A DNA stretch of 64,000 bases from Zhihengliuella sp. (GTDB lineage Bacteria; Actinomycetota; Actinomycetes; Actinomycetales; Micrococcaceae): positions 124,001-188,000 of the forward strand of contig NZ_JAPSJL010000001.1 of the NCBI RefSeq assembly GCF_031178195.1, written 5' to 3'. Below, piece by piece: positions 59,641 through 64,000 of this stretch. The notes beneath the pieces are model-generated. The model was not told where the DNA came from, did no database searches, and saw nothing but the letters and a program-made list of their open reading frames with translations. Within the stretch, counting starts at the first letter, position 1. The number at the start of each line of letters is the position of its first letter. Position numbers and translations under genes: made by a program.

Positions 59641-60267
59641 CTACGCTGCAGCGGCCTTCGACGCTGCAGTCCCGTCCTCGAGGATCACCTGGCGCAGCTG
59701 CGGGACCGGGACCGTGTGCTCGCCGTGGGCGGCGATCCGGATGACCTCCACGCAGCGCGGTGCCGCGGAGCCGTCCGCGCTCAGGATCCACGGGCCGATC
59801 ATCACCAGCGACTCGTCGGAGGCGGCCGCCGTCGCCACCCCTGAGACCACGAACCGGCCGTAAGGGTGCTGCTCGAACGCCCCGGTCACCAGGTCGCCGT
59901 GGCGGATCTCCTGCGCCGCGGTTGGCTGGCCGGAGATCGTCTCCGGCGGGACCGCCGGGTACTGGCGGACCTCCTGCTCGGGCCGGCGGATCGCCACGGG
60001 CTCGTCCGAGCGCTTCTCGTTGTCCAGCTTCCCGGCGATCGGGACGCCGCCGATGAGCAGGTCGTCCAGATCCGTCAGGTGGGGCACCCCGGTGATCAGG
60101 TAGGAGCCGTAGCGGGCCGAGCGCATCAGCACCGTGGCGGGCTCGCCCGGCGTCACGCCGGCCAGCTGGCGTTTCATGCCCGCGACATCCCGGCGGGGCG
60201 GCCCCTGCAGTGCGTCGGCGAGCGTCGGTCCTGTGGCGCCGTCGGTCTGATTGATTCCCGTGGTCAT
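59641..60267 (-). CDS. Hypothetical protein with internal duplication
   Basis: 208 residues, no signal or membrane segment. Two related segments are visible: TVLMRSARYGSYLITGV (about 45-61) with DDLLIGGVPIAG after it, and LVTGAFEQHPYGRFVVSGV (126-144) with DESLVMIGPWIL. Both read YG-(S/R)-(Y/F)-hydrophobic-(T/S)-G-V and then an acidic/Leu stretch ending in I-G/P, suggesting a duplicated small beta domain. The linker is charged. The start ATG 60267 has AAGGGGAAC upstream. Function unknown. Confidence 0.65.
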   Translation of the reverse strand: MTTGINQTDGATGPTLADALQGPPRRDVAGMKRQLAGVTPGEPATVLMRSARYGSYLITGVPHLTDLDDLLIGGVPIAGKLDNEKRSDEPVAIRRPEQEVRQYPAVPPETISGQPTAAQEIRHGDLVTGAFEQHPYGRFVVSGVATAAASDESLVMIGPWILSADGSAAPRCVEVIRIAAHGEHTVPVPQLRQVILEDGTAASKAAAA

Positions 60268-60367
60268 GGGTTCCCCTTCGAAGTGGCTGGCCTATTCTGA
60301 AGACCGCATCCATCTAATCATCGGGCGCCCCGAGAATCGGACGCCGGTGTCGCCGCCAAGGAGCCGC

Positions 60368-61300
60368 ATGAGAACCATCGACCTGCCTGGAGTTGCCCTG
60401 CCCGCACCCAACGTGGTCCAGGGGCTGATGCGGATCCAGGAGTTGGATGATCGCGACGTCCGCACCCTCGTGGCGACCGCCCGCGACGCCGGGATCACGT
60501 ACTTCGACCACGCGGACATCTACGGTGCGGAGCTCCACGGGTGCGAGCGCCGCTTCGCCGAGGCGATGCAGCTTTCGGCGTCGGAGCGCGAGCAGTACAC
60601 CCTTCAGACCAAGGCGGGGATCGTCCGGGAGGGTCCCTACTTCGACTTCTCCTACGAGCACCTCGTCGCCTCCGTCGAGGGTTCGCTGAAGGCGCTCGGC
60701 ACCGACTACATCGACGTCCTGCTGCTGCACCGCCCGGATGCTCTGGTAGAGCCGGAGGAGGTTGCACGCGCGTTCGATCACCTCGAGACCGCGGGCAAAG
60801 TCCGGGCGTTCGGCGTCTCCAACCACACGCCCCGGCAGATCGAGCTACTGCGGCAGTACGTGCGGCAGCCGATCATCGCCAACCAGGTCCAGCTCTCCCT
60901 CACGCACGCGCCGATGCTGGCGCAGGGCATCGCAGCGAACATGCAGGGGCTGGAGCAGTCGGTGACCCGGGACCACGGGCTGGTGGACTACTGCCGGCTG
61001 CACGGCATCACGCTGCAGGCATGGTCGCCATTCCAGTCCGGGACCGGCGAGGGCCCGTTCCTCGGCTCCACGAGGTACCCGGAGCTGAACCGGGCCATCG
61101 AGCGGATGGCGGAGAAGTACCGGGTGCCGCCGATCGCCATCGCGGTCGCCTGGATCACGCGCCACCCGGCCGGAATGCAGGTGGTGCTGGGCACCACCAC
61201 GCCCGAGCGCATCACGGGCGCCGCGCAGGGATCGGAGATCCCCTTGACCCGGGCCGAGTGGTACGAGCTCATCCGCCTGGCCGGATACGTCGTGCCGTAG
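60368..61300 (+). CDS. Aldo/keto reductase
   Basis: 310 residues, TIM barrel. The catalytic tetrad is visible: Asp in YFDHADIYGAELHGCE, with Tyr in the same segment, Lys in TLQTKAGIV, and His in DVLLLHRPDALVEP. The NADPH motif lies in the C-terminal TTTPERI region, with GVSNHTPRQIELL in the middle. It resembles the YdhF-like branch. Substrate unknown. ATG 60368 is chosen; the frame extends to 60251 only as a shadow of the divergent gene. Confidence 0.88.
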   Translation: MRTIDLPGVALPAPNVVQGLMRIQELDDRDVRTLVATARDAGITYFDHADIYGAELHGCERRFAEAMQLSASEREQYTLQTKAGIVREGPYFDFSYEHLVASVEGSLKALGTDYIDVLLLHRPDALVEPEEVARAFDHLETAGKVRAFGVSNHTPRQIELLRQYVRQPIIANQVQLSLTHAPMLAQGIAANMQGLEQSVTRDHGLVDYCRLHGITLQAWSPFQSGTGEGPFLGSTRYPELNRAIERMAEKYRVPPIAIAVAWITRHPAGMQVVLGTTTPERITGAAQGSEIPLTRAEWYELIRLAGYVVP

Positions 61301-61441
61301 GCGAGGAATCCCCTAGTCGGCGTGCGACTGGACGACGTCGGCGCGGTGCCGCAGCTCGGGTCACCCGAAGAGGCACAGCGACAGGGGCACTGATCTAGCT
61401 GTTGGGAATCCGGAGGGCGCGGAGAGCATTCCAAGGACGAT

Positions 61442-62251
61442 CTAGTTTCGATTCAGTCCGTGTCTACGCGTTGCCAATGCCTCCTTGAAATGGCTCTCCG
61501 CTACATCGATTACGTGTGTAGGCGTCGCCGGGTCGAAGACGCGAAGTAAGGAGAAGCGATAGGCCTCCGGGTTTAGGTTTCGCAGTTCGACATTTCCTCC
61601 GTGCCCGTTGGCCGCATAGGAACCCCACCGCTGCCGGATGCTCTCGGCGCCATCTGCTTTGCCGACATACTGGCGGCCATCCGTGGTGTAGGTAATCAGG
61701 TAGACCCCGGCAACCGATCCGAGAGCTGTACGCCAAGCGGCGTACCGATGCTCCCGCATCACCGCTTGGAGTTGACCGTAGTCAAGGATAAGTTCGTCGA
61801 ATCCTGGGAACGGCACTGGATTCGAGTCAGCAATTTCCATGACCGGGTAGCCCGCTGCAGTCGGGCCGTTGAGTCGCCATGTCCGAGGCGACCTCCATCC
61901 CACCACCAGTCGCTCTCGGAGATCTGCCATCAGGTCCGTCTCGACGAGATCGAAAACCCTCCGGGTGCCGTCGTTGAGGATCTCGCCGCGATTCTCCATG
62001 ACGGACCACAGACGAGCGCGGTCACCGCCCTCGCGGATGAATACCACCCAGTACTGCGGCGGTACAGCTGGGAAAATACGGGTGTTCGCTGACTGAGTCC
62101 GCGTGTACTCGAAGATTTCTTCATACGTTGAATCGGCATGAATGCCTCCGAAGCCGTCGCCATGATCGCGTACGTAAGCATGGCGAATCGCCTGCGCATC
62201 GCTAGGTTCGATGCCAGCGCTTCGCAACAACCATTCGAGCGTCAACGCCAC
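61442..62251 (-). CDS. GIY-YIG nuclease-domain protein (third in the window)
   Basis: 269 residues from GTG 62251, preceded by AGGGGACG. The N-terminal ~180 residues form an unrecognised domain: ALTLEWLLRSAGIEP, then ARLWSVMENRGEIL, RRVFDLVETDLMADL and VVGWRSPRTWRLNG. The C-terminal part is GIY-YIG-like: GSVAGVYLITYTTDGRQYVGKADGAESIRQRW (GVY...YVG), and AESHFKEALATRRHGLNRN with Glu and the terminal LN. A longer start at 62275 is possible. Function unknown, possibly restriction or repair. Lower G+C than neighbours. Confidence 0.8.
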   Translation of the reverse strand: MALTLEWLLRSAGIEPSDAQAIRHAYVRDHGDGFGGIHADSTYEEIFEYTRTQSANTRIFPAVPPQYWVVFIREGGDRARLWSVMENRGEILNDGTRRVFDLVETDLMADLRERLVVGWRSPRTWRLNGPTAAGYPVMEIADSNPVPFPGFDELILDYGQLQAVMREHRYAAWRTALGSVAGVYLITYTTDGRQYVGKADGAESIRQRWGSYAANGHGGNVELRNLNPEAYRFSLLRVFDPATPTHVIDVAESHFKEALATRRHGLNRN

Positions 62252-62375
62252 TATGCGTCCCCTGTCCGGCCACACTGCCCTAGCCGTCCGGCTGGCTCCG
62301 TTAGGCTACCAAGTCCGCCGAGCTGAACGGCGCCCCGTCGATAGGACCCCTCTTGGGCAATACGGCATGAATGCT

Positions 62376-62792
62376 CTACTCCTTCGGCGCCGCCCCTTCC
62401 AGCGACTCCATACTCTCCGGGCCAGTGCCAGTTGGGCCGGTGTAAGGCGTCACCTTCCCGGTCTCGTCCACGGAGTACACGTCGATATTCAGGCGGTCGC
62501 GAATGCGCTGCGGCACACGGAGCGCGGCTTTCAGACCGTCATCGGGAACGATAACGGCGAACCGCGCGTCGTCGAGGTGCTCCGCCGGCATCCGCCGGAG
62601 CAGTTGGCCATAGAGAGTGTCGACATCCAGCCCAATGGCCGATGTGCGTCCCTTCGCCTCGCCGAAAAGCAGTTGCTTCCCTGGCCCGGAGGCCCGGACA
62701 TCGCAGTGCTCGACCTCGTACTCGACGGTCCACCCTCGCTCCGTCAGGTACCGGCCGAATGCCCCGACGACCCGCTTCTCATCTCCGCGCAT
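62376..62792 (-). CDS. Putative PD-(D/E)XK-like (Mrr-type) nuclease-fold protein
   Basis: 138 residues. ATG 62792 is preceded by GGGGAGACATC; the frame also opens at 62834. MRGDEKRVVGAFGRYLTERG, WTVEYEVEHCDVRASGPG, KQLLFGEAKGRTSAIGLDVD, TLYGQLLRRM: a helix, an Asp on a strand, and E-A-K, then a Q helix, as in PD-(D/E)XK endonuclease-like domains. The first Asp is D in EHCDVRA. The fold is inferred by motif only. It lies 124 bp upstream of the GIY-YIG gene on the same strand; the two may work together. Confidence 0.6.
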   Translation of the reverse strand: MRGDEKRVVGAFGRYLTERGWTVEYEVEHCDVRASGPGKQLLFGEAKGRTSAIGLDVDTLYGQLLRRMPAEHLDDARFAVIVPDDGLKAALRVPQRIRDRLNIDVYSVDETGKVTPYTGPTGTGPESMESLEGAAPKE

Positions 62793-62881
62793 GATGTCTC
62801 CCCTCACACCGTTTCGGTCCACGCATCGTCCCACGGTGCGGGTAGCCGGTCCATGGTCGTCCCCTCTGAAACCGAGCGGAG

Positions 62882-63688
62882 CTACCGGCGCATCGGGGCT
62901 TGGGAGACAGGATCCTTGGACACAGGGACGACGCCAGCGCGGCGTTGCATCCAGTGCGCCACCTGGTCAAGCAGCTCGAGGTATCTCTCTGCCTCCCAGG
63001 CGGACCTGCCGATGAACAGCCCGTCCACGCCGGGCACGGACAGTATCTGGAGGGCATTGTCCGGGGAGACCGATCCGCCGTAGAGGACGCCTCGGAGGCT
63101 TCCCCCGAATTCACGGTCGATGGCGTCAAAAACGGGTGCGACGTCCTCGGGGGCCGCCGGTCTGCCGTGCTGCCCGATCGCCCAGATCGGTTCGTAGGCC
63201 ACCAGTACCTCGTCGGTGCGGGGGACTTCCAGGATTGCCGCGCGGATCTGCGCCAGCACGTGCGGCACCGATTGCCCGGCCCGAAAGACGCTGTCCGGCT
63301 CCCCGACACACACCAGTGGTATCAGCCCGTGGCGGAGGACGCTGCGAACTTTCCGGTTCACGGTTTCGTCGGTCTCTGCGAAGTGCTGACGCCGTTCGCT
63401 GTGACCGAGCTCGACGATCCTCGCTCCGGCGTCGGCGACTTGGGGAACCGAGACCTCCCCGGTCCAGGCGCCGGCATCCTCCCAGTGCGCATTCTGCGCG
63501 CCGACGAGAACGGCGGACTCCGGCCCCAGGGCGGCGCTGACCGTGGACAGCGCCGTAGCCGGCGGGATGACGAAGGGCTGTAGCCCCGGCCACCGGTCCG
63601 GCCCGGTCGCCGCCAGAGCCTCCGCATAGGCCCTGGCTTGGGCCAGCGTCTTGTTCATCTTCCAGCTAGTGCCGACCCAGGTGGTCAT
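62882..63688 (-). CDS. Triosephosphate-isomerase-like protein, probably L-erythrulose-1-phosphate isomerase type
   Basis: 268 residues, TIM barrel. N-terminal [12 protein letters not shown] (Asn, Lys), electrophile His in [12 protein letters not shown] (about residue 95), catalytic Glu in [12 protein letters not shown], phosphate loop [11 protein letters not shown] and GLFIGRSAW. The GTSWKMN variation and the coupling (ATGA) to an RpiB-like gene are characteristic of the LerI/EryH proteins of erythritol and threitol catabolism rather than glycolytic TpiA. Assignment is inference from context. Confidence 0.85.
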   Translation of the reverse strand: MTTWVGTSWKMNKTLAQARAYAEALAATGPDRWPGLQPFVIPPATALSTVSAALGPESAVLVGAQNAHWEDAGAWTGEVSVPQVADAGARIVELGHSERRQHFAETDETVNRKVRSVLRHGLIPLVCVGEPDSVFRAGQSVPHVLAQIRAAILEVPRTDEVLVAYEPIWAIGQHGRPAAPEDVAPVFDAIDREFGGSLRGVLYGGSVSPDNALQILSVPGVDGLFIGRSAWEAERYLELLDQVAHWMQRRAGVVPVSKDPVSQAPMRR

Positions 63689-64000
63689 GCACGGGCCGCC
63701 GGCTCTTCGTAGGCGCAGATCGCCGCAACCTTCTCGGCTGAGGCGGAGGTGGTATCGAAGGTGTAGCCGAGCCATTCCCGGACCAGTCGACGGGCCACCT
63801 CCTGACCCACCACCCGCTGGCCGAGGCACAGCACCTGCGCGTTGTTGGACAGCACGGCGCGCTCGACGGAGAAGGAATCGTGGGCGGTCACGGCACGGAT
63901 GCCGGGCACCTTGTTCGCCGCGATGGCGACTCCCATACCGGTGCCACAGATCAGTAGCGCCCGGTCCGCCTCCCCGGCGGCGACCTTGCGGGCCGCTTCC
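63685..64000 (-). CDS. rpiB: RpiB/LacAB-family sugar-phosphate isomerase, partial (5' end off the right edge)
   Basis: The last 104 residues of an RpiB-type isomerase: [20 protein letters not shown] with the catalytic Cys and the phosphate loop GTGMG, then [20 protein letters not shown] and [16 protein letters not shown]. In tetritol pathways the equivalent protein (DerI/EryI) interconverts D-erythrulose 4-phosphate and D-erythrose 4-phosphate. Its stop overlaps the TIM-like gene start by 4 nt. The missing N-terminus lies past base 64000. Confidence 0.88.
   Translation of the reverse strand, partial: EAARKVAAGEADRALLICGTGMGVAIAANKVPGIRAVTAHDSFSVERAVLSNNAQVLCLGQRVVGQEVARRLVREWLGYTFDTTSASAEKVAAICAYEEPAARA

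Noticed and set aside
1-64000. tRNA, rRNA, CRISPR arrays and intact insertion sequences
   Set aside because: No TTCGA-loop cloverleaf, ribosomal segment, regularly spaced repeats or transposase motif was found on reading both strands; a covariance-model scan would be decisive for small RNAs.

Overview
The window is high-G+C DNA from an actinobacterium, most likely Micrococcaceae (Arthrobacter/Citricoccus-like). Support comes from gene content: a SigK/RskA/fasciclin locus, a CmtR-type regulator, an Opu-type transporter, Lrp-linked polyamine genes and a cell-wall-binding repeat 2 protein. Coding is dense and many neighbours overlap by 4 nt (ATGA or GTGA). No rRNA, tRNA, CRISPR array or intact transposase was seen. 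The genus is inference.

1-14.5 kb: a partial DUF4352 protein; a DUF892 ferritin-like protein followed by twin hairpins; an acetyltransferase; a four-gene osmoprotectant ABC transporter; a YetF-type pair; an MFS carrier; a Tat-exported phosphoesterase; then DUF4383, fasciclin lipoprotein, sigK, rskA and a membrane molybdopterin oxidoreductase. A near-consensus SigK promoter stands at the head of this last block.

14.5-18.6 kb: a toxin-antitoxin pair with a tandem 12-bp operator, a methyltransferase gene broken by one extra base, a wall-binding HNH nuclease and a phosphoribosyltransferase.

18.8-26.4 kb: divergent catabolic modules around a TTGCAA-rich control region. RidA, an IclR regulator and a 2-keto-3-deoxygluconate kinase lie on one side. 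A PLP D-amino-acid ammonia-lyase, an N-acyl-D-amino-acid deacylase, KDPG aldolase and a GntP permease lie on the other. Together they form a coherent route from N-acyl-D-glucosaminate to pyruvate and glyceraldehyde 3-phosphate. This is the best candidate here for an undescribed pathway.

26.4-44.1 kb: a luciferase-like monooxygenase; a winged-helix/GIY-YIG protein; the polyamine importer potABCD with an Lrp regulator, aminotransferase, FAD oxidase, succinate-semialdehyde dehydrogenase and GMC oxidoreductase; then a zinc-ribbon protein, CGNR protein, acyltransferase, orphan lumazine synthase and a sarcosine-oxidase-like enzyme.

44.1-49.7 kb: a scarred stretch with a 5'-truncated reading frame, a decayed LacI regulator and inverted repeats; then a CmtR/cation-efflux pair, a second GIY-YIG protein, an acetyltransferase and an MFS carrier.

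49.9-59.4 kb: a five-gene Opp/Nik/Cnt-like importer with an embedded MFS carrier and a fused permease, preceded by a Zur-like box; then an NMT1/SsuABC-type importer.

59.4-64 kb: two small uncharacterised genes, an aldo/keto reductase, a third GIY-YIG gene beside a putative PD-(D/E)XK protein, and a triosephosphate-isomerase-like/RpiB pair running off the right edge, typical of tetritol catabolism.
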